Shown here piece by piece: positions 53,889 to 63,373 of a stretch of DNA of 64,000 bases (its first letter is position 1; every line of letters starts with the position of its first letter). Source of the DNA: Hyphomicrobiales bacterium (GTDB lineage: Bacteria > Pseudomonadota > Alphaproteobacteria > Rhizobiales > JACESI01); NCBI GenBank assembly GCA_039989895.1, contig JBDXGY010000004.1, forward strand, positions 209,587-273,586, read 5' to 3'. The position numbers and the translations under genes were made by a program. The notes under the pieces were generated by a model. That model saw only the letters and a program-made list of their open reading frames with translations, was not told the DNA's origin and did not search any database.

Positions 53889-54677
53889 TCATTCTCTATT
53901 ATCTTTCTCTTCGCCTTCAAAATAATCCGCATAGGCAGGCTTAGATAAAGCCAAAACACTAAGGGCTGCACGGCGGGCTTCACCGGGATTGCGTGCTTTA
54001 ATGGCATCGACAATGCGGCGATGTTTTTGGAGAGCAAAAGGCGGGTCCTCATCACTAGCCTGCTCGGCAAGCGACATGCGCGCCATGATCGCAGCATCAA
54101 AAAGCAACCCAAAACGTTCAAACACCCAATTGCCGCTGGCTGAAAGAATACTGCGATGAAAAGCAATATCTGCGCTCATTCGCTCATTCGGTGTCACGCC
54201 GCTCTCTCGAGAAACTAGGCTTGCTAGTTGCTCGTAACAAGCTTCTATATGGGCAATATCAGATGGGCTCGCGCGCGCTGCAGTCATCGCCGTCACTTCC
54301 GGCTCAATCAGCCCACGCGCTTCTGTCAATGATTCATAAAATTCCGCATCAAGTCCATGCACGAGCAGCACCTTCAGCACAATTGGATTAAACTGATCCC
54401 ATTTGTCACGCGGTTGCACCCGTGCACCCACGCGTGGGCCAGTCGCGATCAATCCCAAATTGACAAGGTCTTGAATAACTTCTCGAATAACCGTTCGGCT
54501 CACACCAAATTCTTCGACAAGCTCTTGTTCTGTAGGCAAATATCCATCTAAGAAAAACGTGCCACAGGCAATCCGCTCAACCAATTCGCTAACCACCGGC
54601 TCACGGTGACGCTTTTTATTCTTGCGGATGGGGTGCTCCGCCTCATCTTCCAGCATCAGTAACCGATCGAATGACAT
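53889..54677 (-). CDS. GntR-family (FadR subfamily) transcriptional regulator
   Basis: A 262-residue regulator. The N-terminal winged helix is typical (LPTEQELVEEFGVSRTVIREVIQDL, ATGPRVGARVQPRD) and the C-terminal FCD all-helical ligand domain has ARGLIEPEVTAMTAARAS, DIAFHRSILSASGN and HRRIVDAIKARNPGEARRAA. FadR-type regulators usually sense carboxylic acids or sugar acids. No metabolic target is adjacent: it stands between the metal importer and the polysaccharide locus. A perfect inverted repeat just upstream may be its operator. Confidence 0.9.
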   Translation of the reverse strand: MSFDRLLMLEDEAEHPIRKNKKRHREPVVSELVERIACGTFFLDGYLPTEQELVEEFGVSRTVIREVIQDLVNLGLIATGPRVGARVQPRDKWDQFNPIVLKVLLVHGLDAEFYESLTEARGLIEPEVTAMTAARASPSDIAHIEACYEQLASLVSRESGVTPNERMSADIAFHRSILSASGNWVFERFGLLFDAAIMARMSLAEQASDEDPPFALQKHRRIVDAIKARNPGEARRAALSVLALSKPAYADYFEGEEKDNRE

Positions 54678-54697
54678 GATCTAAAACCTCTGGCATC

Positions 54698-54719
54698 ATC
54701 AGAAAAACTATTTTCTGAT
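54698..54719. promoter_or_regulatory. Perfect inverted repeat between glycosyltransferase and GntR genes
   Basis: ATCAGAAAA (54698-54706) and TTTTCTGAT (54711-54719) are exact inverted copies around ACTA. It begins right after the stop codon of the upstream glycosyltransferase and ends 21 bases before the GntR start. It can serve as an A/T-rich terminator hairpin or as a GntR autoregulatory operator. Confidence 0.5.
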
Positions 54720-54720
54720 C

Positions 54721-55965
54721 CTAGCTTGCAAGTTTAAGATCCGCCACTTCATTTTGCAGGCCAACTGCAACGGGGCTGCCTGTTAGGTGGCGTGCATAGA
54801 CAGCATCGACGGTTTCATACATTCTTTGCACCGTAAACTGCTCAAGAATCTGGTCTCGTAAAGTATCAGCAAGTTTTTGTGCATCTTTTGGGTGTTGCAA
54901 GTTCACAATCATTGATGTTGCAATCATATTGGCATCCCCTGGCGGGATTAAATGATGAGAATGTGAACCATAGATTTCCGGAACACCGCCAACGCTTGTC
55001 ACCAAGGTTGGCAGACCCGCGCCGATTGCTTCCAAAACAATATAGGGCATAGCCTCCGCACGTGATGGCACCACAAGATTACGGCCCCGCGCAAAAGCTT
55101 CGCGAATAGGCATTGGATCTCGAAATGAAATCGCTTTTTCCAGTCCACGACGGCTTACTTCAGCCTTATAGCGCTCAAGGTCTTCTCCATCGCCAATCAT
55201 TTCAGCCGTAACAGGACGCCCCAATCGGGCACTCGCAATTTGCACCGCATCTATGAAAAGGTCAGACCCTTTCAAATCGCGCATGTGGCCTGCATAAATA
55301 AAATCGACACAATCCGCATCATGCCTTATCGGTTCAAACTCAGGCTGCGTCAAACCATTGTAAGCGATGGACCAAGGTCGTCTTAATTGACCAATTTTGC
55401 GGGTAAAAGCAGCAACTTCAAAACCTGCAACAAAAACAAACTCAGATGTGAAATGTTCCAAAAACCGTTCAAGAGCGAAATAAACGCGGCCTTGCGGTGA
55501 TTTTGGGCTGTAATGCAAGCTACCCCCATGAGGTGAATAGACTGACACAACTTTTGAACCGCCTTCGCGCTGTCTTTGTTTGGACAGAAAATAGGCGGCT
55601 AGGCGACCATAAGCCCCACCTTTAGCGCCATGGCAATGCACCACGTCGACATCAACATCTTTCAACAAATTAAAAATCGTCTTGGTCATTGTTATGTCTG
55701 ATAAACTCACGCTACGGCTCATAGGTAACTGCGCGAAACCAAGCGCCATATAAGGTTTTAAGGCCTCAAGCTTATCAGCTTCAAACTGTCCACCAGTCAG
55801 TGAATCACATATCAAACCAACCTGATGACCATTCTCACTTTGATGACGAATAAGATCTGCAATATGCCGAAAAATACCGCCAACAGTCGAGCGCACACAG
55901 TGCACAATCACCAGGGACTTGTCCCCGCTCGGCCGTTTTTTATCAGAATTTAATTTTTTCATCAT
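54721..55965 (-). CDS. Glycosyltransferase family 4 (a)
   Basis: A 414-residue GT-B retaining transferase. The acceptor half begins IVHCVRSTVGGIFRHIADL and has VVHCHGAKGGAYGRLAA; the donor half has FIYAGHMRDLKGSDLFIDA and the catalytic E-x7-E (EAMPYIVLE). It is cytosolic or membrane-associated and probably adds a sugar in surface polysaccharide synthesis. It is divergent from the next glycosyltransferase across an AT-rich 259-base gap. Confidence 0.88.
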   Translation of the reverse strand: MMKKLNSDKKRPSGDKSLVIVHCVRSTVGGIFRHIADLIRHQSENGHQVGLICDSLTGGQFEADKLEALKPYMALGFAQLPMSRSVSLSDITMTKTIFNLLKDVDVDVVHCHGAKGGAYGRLAAYFLSKQRQREGGSKVVSVYSPHGGSLHYSPKSPQGRVYFALERFLEHFTSEFVFVAGFEVAAFTRKIGQLRRPWSIAYNGLTQPEFEPIRHDADCVDFIYAGHMRDLKGSDLFIDAVQIASARLGRPVTAEMIGDGEDLERYKAEVSRRGLEKAISFRDPMPIREAFARGRNLVVPSRAEAMPYIVLEAIGAGLPTLVTSVGGVPEIYGSHSHHLIPPGDANMIATSMIVNLQHPKDAQKLADTLRDQILEQFTVQRMYETVDAVYARHLTGSPVAVGLQNEVADLKLAS

Positions 55966-56224
55966 TACTCAAAACCAAATAATTTGATGATTAAATTAGC
56001 ATATGGCAATTAACAATCGATCAGAAAGCGCTTAAAAAACCGATAAATACTATCTATGGTTAATTAAATCACCCTAAATACTAAGTTTTATTATTTACAA
56101 TTAATTAACCTAAAAAGTTAATTCGTCCTAATCGATAAAAAAATGCACATTAATGATTATTGCTTATATTTTATTAGAGCTTGAGTGTTGAAATACTTAT
56201 CAAAGAAAATTTCTAGAGCGCGCT
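55966..56224. other. AT-rich divergent promoter region of two glycosyltransferases
   Basis: No gene. It contains GTTAATTAA-type elements near 56058 and 56100, and TTAACCTAAAAAGTTAA (about 56106-56122), an interrupted palindrome with a 9-base gap. The gap differs from the 7 bases of a CtrA box. It probably holds both divergent promoters. Confidence 0.35.
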
Positions 56225-57280
56225 ATGACAACCATCAACCAACCAACGATATGGCAACTTATAGATTCAAGCACCATTGGCGGCATTGAACGTCATATTG
56301 AAATGTTAGCCGGTGGCTTGCAGTATACTGGCTACAATTGTGTAGTGATGCTTTATGATGATCACGGTAAAAACCCGTGGTTTAAACAGTTGGAAGCAGC
56401 GCACATTCCGTATCATGTTCTTGGAGGCACAACGCGCGATCTCTACAAGGCCATCAAATCTAAAAAACCTGATCTCATTCATACACATGGGTATAAAGCC
56501 GGTATTTTGGGTCGCGCGGCGGCGCGGCTATCAAAGACACCTGTGGTCTCTACTTTTCACTCTGGCGAACGAGGCGCGTTTCCTGTTTCAATGTATCAAT
56601 ATCTTGATGAGATGAGCGCCTTCCTCGCACCTGCCATTGCTGTCAGCAAACCCATCCTTAAAAAATTACCACTTGGCAGTGACTTAATGCATAATTTTGT
56701 CACCATGCCGGCATGCGCCTCTGATGTGACTAGCCCTAATAGCCGGATTGGATTTGTCGGGCGTTTCAGCCCTGAAAAGGGGCCGGATCATTTTTGTGCT
56801 CTGGCGAAAGGCCTTTGTGATATGCCCGAATTTGAGCGCGTTTCATGGCATGCCTACGGCGATGGCCCTATGTTGGCTGACCTCAAAAAATCTTCAAGCG
56901 ATCACGTCACCTTCCATGGCATGCAAACCGATATGACCGATATCTGGCCGACCCTTGATCTACTTGTTATTCCATCACGTGCAGAAGGACTGCCTCTTGC
57001 AGCCCTTGAAGCCTTTTCCCATGGCATCCCCGTAGTCGCAGCCAAACTTGGCGCACTACCTGATGTTATAAAACATGGTGACACTGGCTGGCTGTTCAAG
57101 GCTGGCGACATGGAAACAGCCACACGCCATATCACGCAATGGGTCGATAAGAGCACGACACAAAAGACCGCCATGTTCACGGCATGCCGTGAAACAATTC
57201 GCAACAATTTTCTTGTTGAATCCAGATTAGAAAAACTATTTCAAATCTATAAAAAATCAGGCTTTAAAGCAGCGGCTTAA
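56225..57280 (+). CDS. Glycosyltransferase family 4 (b)
   Basis: A 351-residue GT-B transferase. N-terminal WQLIDSSTIGGIERHIEML and IHTHGYKAGILGRAAA resemble transferase (a); the donor half has IGFVGRFSPEKGPDHF and E-x7-E in EGLPLAALE. The sugar is unknown. Its stop codon overlaps the stop of the convergent regulator gene within TTAA, so no room exists for a dedicated terminator. Confidence 0.88.
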   Translation: MTTINQPTIWQLIDSSTIGGIERHIEMLAGGLQYTGYNCVVMLYDDHGKNPWFKQLEAAHIPYHVLGGTTRDLYKAIKSKKPDLIHTHGYKAGILGRAAARLSKTPVVSTFHSGERGAFPVSMYQYLDEMSAFLAPAIAVSKPILKKLPLGSDLMHNFVTMPACASDVTSPNSRIGFVGRFSPEKGPDHFCALAKGLCDMPEFERVSWHAYGDGPMLADLKKSSSDHVTFHGMQTDMTDIWPTLDLLVIPSRAEGLPLAALEAFSHGIPVVAAKLGALPDVIKHGDTGWLFKAGDMETATRHITQWVDKSTTQKTAMFTACRETIRNNFLVESRLEKLFQIYKKSGFKAAA

Positions 57281-58803
57281 TTCTGAGACATTTCCAACGC
57301 AATCAAAGTCCAGTCATCTTCCGGTTCCGGCCCAACAACATTTTGAATCGCCTTAACATAAGCCGCCATACCCTCATCCATGGATAAATCAGCTGCCGTA
57401 GTAAAGGCGGAAGAGAGCCAATCAGGCAGTTTTTCTCCAGCTGAAAGTCCAATAGGGTCAAGTCCATCGGTGAAACAAACCAAGCGCTCACCAGCGCATA
57501 ACCTCAATGACTGGCATTCATAATCCGCATCAACCGCAAAGCCGGGCAGCGGTCCATGAACATCTATTTGTTGTGTAGCTTTTTTGCCGACGCGAACAGG
57601 GGGCGGATGACCGGCAGAAGAAATTTCAATGCCGCCTTCTTCAAGTAAATCAATCACAAGCATCGTTGCAATGAGCTGGCCCAATGTCACATCAGCATAG
57701 AGAGCTTTTGAAATTTGCGTCAAAAACACGTCGGGCGCACAATCGGGGTTTTGTGCATGGATCGCGCGTGCAATCGCAGCCAAGGCAATCGCACCAGAAT
57801 GCGCCCCAAGACCATGACCCATCACATCCATCAAAATCACACGGTCACGGTTTTCACCATTCAAATGTAACACCGCATCCCCACTGCCAAGATCGGCAAC
57901 CTTGCTATGATGGCCAAGATGAAAATGTCGTAAATTCGAGGGCATAACCGGCGTCAAAAGCTTGGACGCTGCTGCCGCAAAATGCCTGAAGTGCGATGCA
58001 CGTCGCCGCTCAGCGCGCCCCATTGATAGCCTAATATTATCGTGAAGCTCTTGTTTTGAAACAGGCTTTTGCAAACAAGCTTCAACGCCAATCTCCAGCA
58101 TCTCGCGCTGTACATCTGGATTACGGTCACCTGTAATCAAAATCACAGGAACGGGCAAACGGTCAGGATAAAGCTCCATTGTTTCCGCAAGCGTGCGCCC
58201 TGTGCCGTCAGCCAAATGATAATCAGCCACCACCAGATCAACTGGCGTGTGATCAAGGGTTGCAAGCGCCTCTTCGACACTATCCGCAATGATTGTCTTA
58301 TAGGTAGGATAAAGGCCAAGCGCATATGTCTCGGCCAGCACGCGCTCATCTTCAACGATTAAAACAGCTGGTTGTCGTTTGTTTAGATCACGCCAGATAA
58401 TGAAATGATTTGGCGGGCCTGCCTGATAGTTGACGCTATCAGCAAAATCACGCACCAGTCCTATGCCTCGTCCAGAGGCCGTCAGCGCAGAATTCAGCCC
58501 CTTAATTTCTGTCATCTTAGGCAGTGAACTGGCATATTTTTCATCAAAGCCAGTAAACGGTGATGCATCATCTATGATTTCAAGCCCTACCTGTGCCCCG
58601 CGAATGCGCACTTTGATCTCAAACTGTGTAGGTTTTTGCTCGCTATGCTCAATCGAATTGACTGCAATTTCACTGAGCAAAACCTGCAAGTCGGCAACCA
58701 CCTCATCAGACAAGCGAATTTCCGTCAGCGCATGGCGCAAAGCACGCCGTACCAAAGAGACATCTTTTAGTGTTGCCGGACATGTTTCTTGAAATAGTTG
58801 CAT
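57277..58803 (-). CDS. HATPase - receiver - PP2C (SpoIIE-type) phosphatase
   Basis: A 508-residue cytosolic regulator with three modules. Residues 1-140 are a GHKL/anti-sigma-type ATPase (LSEIAVNSIEHS with Asn49, IIDDASPF, GRGIGLVRDFAD). Residues 146-262 are a receiver with ED 151-152, phospho-acceptor Asp194 in VVADYHLADG, Thr224 and Lys246. Residues 290-508 are a SpoIIE-like PP2C (MDVMGHGLGAH, ISSAGHPPP, FTDGLDP, EDDWTL) with all metal-binding Asp visible. It thus combines RsbW-like kinase or sensor and RsbU-like phosphatase parts. It lies inside the polysaccharide locus, suggesting control of that pathway; no antagonist STAS gene is seen here. Confidence 0.9.
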   Translation of the reverse strand: MQLFQETCPATLKDVSLVRRALRHALTEIRLSDEVVADLQVLLSEIAVNSIEHSEQKPTQFEIKVRIRGAQVGLEIIDDASPFTGFDEKYASSLPKMTEIKGLNSALTASGRGIGLVRDFADSVNYQAGPPNHFIIWRDLNKRQPAVLIVEDERVLAETYALGLYPTYKTIIADSVEEALATLDHTPVDLVVADYHLADGTGRTLAETMELYPDRLPVPVILITGDRNPDVQREMLEIGVEACLQKPVSKQELHDNIRLSMGRAERRRASHFRHFAAAASKLLTPVMPSNLRHFHLGHHSKVADLGSGDAVLHLNGENRDRVILMDVMGHGLGAHSGAIALAAIARAIHAQNPDCAPDVFLTQISKALYADVTLGQLIATMLVIDLLEEGGIEISSAGHPPPVRVGKKATQQIDVHGPLPGFAVDADYECQSLRLCAGERLVCFTDGLDPIGLSAGEKLPDWLSSAFTTAADLSMDEGMAAYVKAIQNVVGPEPEDDWTLIALEMSQN

Positions 58804-58812
58804 TGTTGACCC

Positions 58813-59760
58813 TCAAGCCGCTTTATTCAGACCAAGACTATTTTTGACGCCATCAGCCACACTATGACCCGCAGCCCATAAAGAGCGCTTGCTGGGTTTT
58901 TTAATTATTGCATCAAGGTAATGACGTATCGCATACCAATTGCGTCCACATTCATGATCGAACTCAGCGCGCGCTACAGCAATATTAGCATCCGCCATGC
59001 GCACCGCTTTTTTAATTTCCAATTCATCGCGCGTACGATAACGATCAACGATTTCAACCATCGCATCAATGCGATCTTGGCGGTTTTTTGTGATCGATCC
59101 TGGTCGCATTAAATAGTGCATACCTACTTCAGGAGAAACACCAACCGGTGCCATTTTTGCCAGCTTTAGCCACATGTCCCAGTCTGTTGCAGATTGCAAA
59201 TTTGTCGCAAAACCGTTTGCATTTTGCAAATATTCGCGTTTTGCAACAACAGCTGAGGTGCCAACAATATTATGACACAACAAGAGTGATTCGGCTTGCG
59301 GCATGGTTTCATAACCCTTCTGCCGACGTGACAAATAATCTAATCCCCAATACTCAAAACAGGTCACAGGAATACTCTCATCCGGTGTAAAGAAACTGTA
59401 ATCTGAAAAAGAGAGGCCCGCATCAGGGTAGCACTTATGGAAGTGAAGCTGACGGGCAAGCTTGCCTTTTGGCCAAAGGTCATCGGCATCAAGAAAAGCT
59501 ATATAACGGGCCTTTGCCTGCTCAATCGCGAGATTACGCGCCCGACCCGGGCCTATGCTATCTGATTGTAATACAATAAAATTTTTATCTTTTTGCGCAC
59601 ATTGCGCAAGAAATTTATCGCTGCCATCAGTTGAACCGTCATCAACAACGATAATCTCAATTCCTTCAACATCCTGCTCGTAAATCGTCGGGATAGAACG
59701 TTTCAAATACTCTAAGCAATCGCGGGTTGGCATCACCACGCTACAAATCGGCTGTTCCAT
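58813..59760 (-). CDS. Glycosyltransferase family 2
   Basis: A 315-residue GT-A inverting transferase. Nucleotide-sugar motifs: VVMPTRDCLEYLKRSIPTIY, EIIVVDDGSTDGSDKFL and the DxD-like metal site AFLDADDLWPKGKL, with DWDMWLKLA in the acceptor region. ATG 59760 is chosen because AAAGGA lies seven bases upstream; a frame start at 59784 is also open. It follows nine bases upstream of the phosphatase gene, so the two are probably co-transcribed. Confidence 0.9.
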   Translation of the reverse strand: MEQPICSVVMPTRDCLEYLKRSIPTIYEQDVEGIEIIVVDDGSTDGSDKFLAQCAQKDKNFIVLQSDSIGPGRARNLAIEQAKARYIAFLDADDLWPKGKLARQLHFHKCYPDAGLSFSDYSFFTPDESIPVTCFEYWGLDYLSRRQKGYETMPQAESLLLCHNIVGTSAVVAKREYLQNANGFATNLQSATDWDMWLKLAKMAPVGVSPEVGMHYLMRPGSITKNRQDRIDAMVEIVDRYRTRDELEIKKAVRMADANIAVARAEFDHECGRNWYAIRHYLDAIIKKPSKRSLWAAGHSVADGVKNSLGLNKAA

Positions 59761-59919
59761 CACACATCCTTTTTTCATCTTCAAATTCCGCCAAAAATCT
59801 CACCCATCACATATGAGAAAATATGGCGAATTATCGCGTCTTGGCACCAACCTTGCGTCTTATGCGCGAGAGCATGAGTGCCTATTCGCACCACAATGAG
59901 CAAAATGGACTAATATCAA

Positions 59920-61125
59920 ATGAAGACAATTGGATACATAGTGCCAAGTTTCCCCGTTTTATCGGAGACATTCATCGGTAATGAAATCCGCGCTATGCAA
60001 GCTCGCGGACACAAGGTCGTGCTGATTGCTTTTAAACAAGAGGATGGCCCAGCCCAACCAGAAGACTTTCTACTAGCGGCCACAGCAACATATCTCAATC
60101 ATGTTCCAAACAGTCGAGCAACCAATGAGATTAAGTATCCTTCAAAAAATGCGTCCAAAGCGCTGTCATTTATTTTTGCACAAAAAACGTTGCCGCGTTA
60201 TTCGCTGTTTGGCAACGCGCTTAAAATTGCCGCGGTTGCCCGCGAAAATGGATGCGATCATCTGCACGCCCACTCCGCTAATGGGGTTGCAGCGCACGCC
60301 ATAGTTGCTGCCCGCTGGATTGGAGCAACTGTCTCTTTCGTTGGCCATGGTCTTGATGTTTACAAAGAGCCGGAAGATTTAAAGCTCAAGCTTAAATCCG
60401 CTGACATTGTCATCAGTCTTTGTGACGAGATGAGTAAAGCATTCGCCGCCTACAATGCGAAGGCACAAGTTGCCATGGTGCCTTGCGGCGTCAACACACA
60501 GCGCTTTTATCCAGCAGCCAAAAATAAAGCTGATAATGACAAACTCATATTTGTCGGCCGGCTGCGTCACCGTAAAGGGGTTGAAGATATCCTTGAAGCG
60601 GCAACGCGTCTTGGTGATCAATGTCCCAAAATCGATATCGTTGGTGATGGACCTTTGCGTGACACACTTGAAAAGCGCGCCAATGAAAATGGCCTTCTAA
60701 AAACAAAAATTACCTTTCTTGGATTTCGTCCCACATCATGGATTGCATCGAATGTCCCTCATTACAAAGGCATTATCCTCCCATTCAAAGCATCACGTGA
60801 TGGTATGCACGACACCAGATATTTGGTCATCAAAGAAGCAATGGCCATGGGTCTGCCAATCATCACAACCTCTCTTAAAGAAATTTGTGAAATCATCACT
60901 GATAATACCGGCCTTCTAATTGAGCCGGGCAATCCACATCAGCTCTCACAGGCAATCGTTAAACTCATGTCGCTTGATAATATGGAACGCGAAGCACTGA
61001 ACGCAAACGCACATACACGCGTAAAAACGCATTACTCACTCGACACACAAGCCCGCGCGCTTTCCGGTTTATTTGAAATGATAGAGCCATCAAAACCCCG
61101 CGACAAAGTCCGTGAAGCTTCTTGA
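59920..61125 (+). CDS. Glycosyltransferase family 4 (c)
   Basis: A 401-residue GT-B transferase of the colanic-acid WcaL / exopolysaccharide type. IGYIVPSFPVLSETFIGNEI and HLHAHSANGVAAHAIVAA form the acceptor half; FVGRLRHRKGVEDILEA and IDIVGDGPLRDTLEK the donor half. The usual E-x7-E reads D-x7-E (DTRYLVIKE), so the first Glu is Asp. It opens a rightward operon: stop overlaps the flippase start by one base. Confidence 0.9.
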   Translation: MKTIGYIVPSFPVLSETFIGNEIRAMQARGHKVVLIAFKQEDGPAQPEDFLLAATATYLNHVPNSRATNEIKYPSKNASKALSFIFAQKTLPRYSLFGNALKIAAVARENGCDHLHAHSANGVAAHAIVAARWIGATVSFVGHGLDVYKEPEDLKLKLKSADIVISLCDEMSKAFAAYNAKAQVAMVPCGVNTQRFYPAAKNKADNDKLIFVGRLRHRKGVEDILEAATRLGDQCPKIDIVGDGPLRDTLEKRANENGLLKTKITFLGFRPTSWIASNVPHYKGIILPFKASRDGMHDTRYLVIKEAMAMGLPIITTSLKEICEIITDNTGLLIEPGNPHQLSQAIVKLMSLDNMEREALNANAHTRVKTHYSLDTQARALSGLFEMIEPSKPRDKVREAS

Positions 61126-62621
61126 TGCGAGGTTTTTTTAACAAAATCCCAGCTGCAGGCTATTATATGGCGAGCATTGTGCTCACCAAGGGCTTCAGTC
61201 TGCTAACAATTCCCTTGATGACCAATTTCGTCAGCCCTGCTGACTATGGACATCTCGATGTGGTCGTCAGCTTTATGGAATTCCTAGGCCTCATCTTTGC
61301 CTTAGGCCTTGCAGACACCCTCTTTCGCTTCGCATCCAATCAAAAAAATGCATCCAAGCAATCTCAAATAGCTGCTGAAATCATTGGTACTGGCATCATA
61401 CTCGCTGTTCTGTTGGGCATCACCGTTCAGTTATTCGTCCCTGTATTTTTGGCAAGCTTACCGATTGAATTTGGTGAAGGCGCTATCCGCGCGGGCTTTT
61501 TTGCTGCAACACTCTCCGGTTTAATCGCTTTGCCACTCGCGTGGGTTCGCCTTAAGAACCAACCTTTCTTATTCTTCATCTTCACAGCGATGCGAGGGTT
61601 TCTTCTCGCCCTTTCCACGGTCAGCGTGGCATGGGCTGGATATGATATTGAAACCATCCTCTACACCAATGCAGTGGTCGACATCTTAATCGCCACAATC
61701 ATTTTAAGCTCCATGATCCGCAGCACAGGCGTTTCTTTCCACCTGGCAGCTTTCAAACGCACATTCAATTATGGTTTGCCTCTTGTAGGCGGCTCACTTG
61801 CCATGTTCGCGCTTGGTGCATTAGACCGCTGGTTTTTAGTGGGAACTGTATCCAATATTTCGCTTGCCCACTATGCTGTTGCAACAAAACTCGCGCTTGC
61901 AGCCCCTCTCTTGATGCAACCCTTTAGTCTGTGGTGGTTTGCGCAGCGTTATGAAATTCTCGCACAACCGCAAGGGCGTGAACGCGTTGCAAGCATTATC
62001 AGTGTTGGATTTGTCATCTTGTTCTTAAGTGCCGCCATCATCAGCCTTGCAGCGCCGCTGTTCATTCACATCACAATGCCAGCAGAATATATGAAGGCTG
62101 TCGTCTATCTACCGTGGCTTGTGGCTATCACCGTGCTCAATGAAAGCAATGGTCTGCTCAATTTAGGTGTTTACCGCAAAGACCACGGTTATCTGGTTAT
62201 GACAATAAACTCGGTCGCCGCCATAGTCGCCCTTGTTGGATATTGGATAGCGATTCCAACCTATGGGATTGCAGGTGCCATCGCCGCAACATTGCTCGCA
62301 CAAAGCGTTCGACTATGTCTGTTCTTATTACTTGGCCAAAAAGAGATTGCCATTCCCTATGCGCTGGGCCGCATCTCAGCAATAGGGCTGCTCACAGCTT
62401 TGATCATTTCAACCGCTCCTCCAGCGACGGATAAAATAGCGCTTATCCTTTGGACAACTGTCGGTCTTTGCGCCATTGCTGCAAGTGCCTTCCTGACACG
62501 GCTTATCCATTTTGACATATCCATTTTGAAAAATACAAAACAGCAAACACAGGAAGCTGCAAAAGATATTTTGTGGAACCCTTTAGATGATAATATTTCC
62601 TTGAGAGGAAAAATATCATGA
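61125..62621 (+). CDS. Oligosaccharide flippase (Wzx/MATE-like)
   Basis: A 498-residue polytopic protein with about 12-14 helices of the polysaccharide transporter family. It starts with the typical ASIVLTKGFSLLTIPLMTNF and FVSPADYGHLDVVVSFMEFL, and has YGLPLVGGSLAMFALGALDR in the middle. It should move lipid-linked repeat units across the inner membrane. ATG 61125 (TGATG with the previous stop) is preferred over TTG 61122. No Wzy polymerase is visible in the window. Confidence 0.9.
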   Translation: MRGFFNKIPAAGYYMASIVLTKGFSLLTIPLMTNFVSPADYGHLDVVVSFMEFLGLIFALGLADTLFRFASNQKNASKQSQIAAEIIGTGIILAVLLGITVQLFVPVFLASLPIEFGEGAIRAGFFAATLSGLIALPLAWVRLKNQPFLFFIFTAMRGFLLALSTVSVAWAGYDIETILYTNAVVDILIATIILSSMIRSTGVSFHLAAFKRTFNYGLPLVGGSLAMFALGALDRWFLVGTVSNISLAHYAVATKLALAAPLLMQPFSLWWFAQRYEILAQPQGRERVASIISVGFVILFLSAAIISLAAPLFIHITMPAEYMKAVVYLPWLVAITVLNESNGLLNLGVYRKDHGYLVMTINSVAAIVALVGYWIAIPTYGIAGAIAATLLAQSVRLCLFLLLGQKEIAIPYALGRISAIGLLTALIISTAPPATDKIALILWTTVGLCAIAASAFLTRLIHFDISILKNTKQQTQEAAKDILWNPLDDNISLRGKIS

Positions 62622-63373
62622 CCAAAGGTTTTACATTACGCAGCTGGGTCAAACAGCGCGAACATCCTCTTGCTAGATTGATCTACAAATGCGCTTACAC
62701 CGCGAAGAAGGCATCAATGCCCGTCATTCCCGGTCTGCATAAAACACTCTATCGCCTGCACTGCGGCACCCGCGATCTATGGCGCAATTTTTTGCGCGTT
62801 GTTTATTATACGCCAATGTTTCAAACACAACTTGAACAGCCCGCAAAAAGATTGTTTTTGGAAAAAGCCATGCCCTTGGTTCTTGGTCCTTTAAAAATCA
62901 CCATCGGCGATGATTGTGACATTTTTGGCGCCACCACGTTTAACGGACGCAGCAACGGCGACATCCAGCCGGAACTCATCCTTGGTAATAAATGCGGTAT
63001 TGGTTGGCAGGTTACCATTGCTTCAGGCACGAAAGTCGTATTCGGCAACAATGTGCGCTTATCAAAAAAATGCTTTCTTGCCGGCTATCCCGGCCACCCG
63101 ATAGACCCTGTTGCCCGTGCACGCGGTGATGCGGATACACAAGATCAGATCGGCGACATCATTTTGGAAGATGACGTGTGGTTGTGTAGTGGCACTGTAG
63201 TGAACGCAGGCGTCACCATCGGACACGGCACCATCGTTGCTGCAGGCAGCGTCGTCACAAAAGACCTGCCGCCCATGGTGCTTGCGGGTGGTGTGCCCGC
63301 CCGCGTTATCCGCCCCATCAATCCAGATGAAAATAAAAACACTCTCACAGCTGAAGAGGCTTCAATACGATGA
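62618..63373 (+). CDS. Left-handed beta-helix acyltransferase (WcaF/serine-acetyltransferase-like)
   Basis: A 251-residue protein. The N-terminal 80 or so residues are basic and not typical of the family. From about residue 90 come hexapeptide repeats (LKITIGDDCDIFGATTF, LGNKCGIGWQVTIASG) and the C-terminal cap VVNAGVTIGHGTIVAAGS with VPARVIRP. It probably O-acetylates a sugar of the polysaccharide. ATGA overlap with the flippase gene and GAGAGGA upstream support the start. Confidence 0.88.
   Translation: MTKGFTLRSWVKQREHPLARLIYKCAYTAKKASMPVIPGLHKTLYRLHCGTRDLWRNFLRVVYYTPMFQTQLEQPAKRLFLEKAMPLVLGPLKITIGDDCDIFGATTFNGRSNGDIQPELILGNKCGIGWQVTIASGTKVVFGNNVRLSKKCFLAGYPGHPIDPVARARGDADTQDQIGDIILEDDVWLCSGTVVNAGVTIGHGTIVAAGSVVTKDLPPMVLAGGVPARVIRPINPDENKNTLTAEEASIR

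Noticed and set aside
56040-56130. TTAATTAA-type elements as CtrA boxes
   Set aside because: The spacing between TTAA halves is 0 or 9 bases rather than the 7 of a CtrA site, and the region is simply AT-rich.
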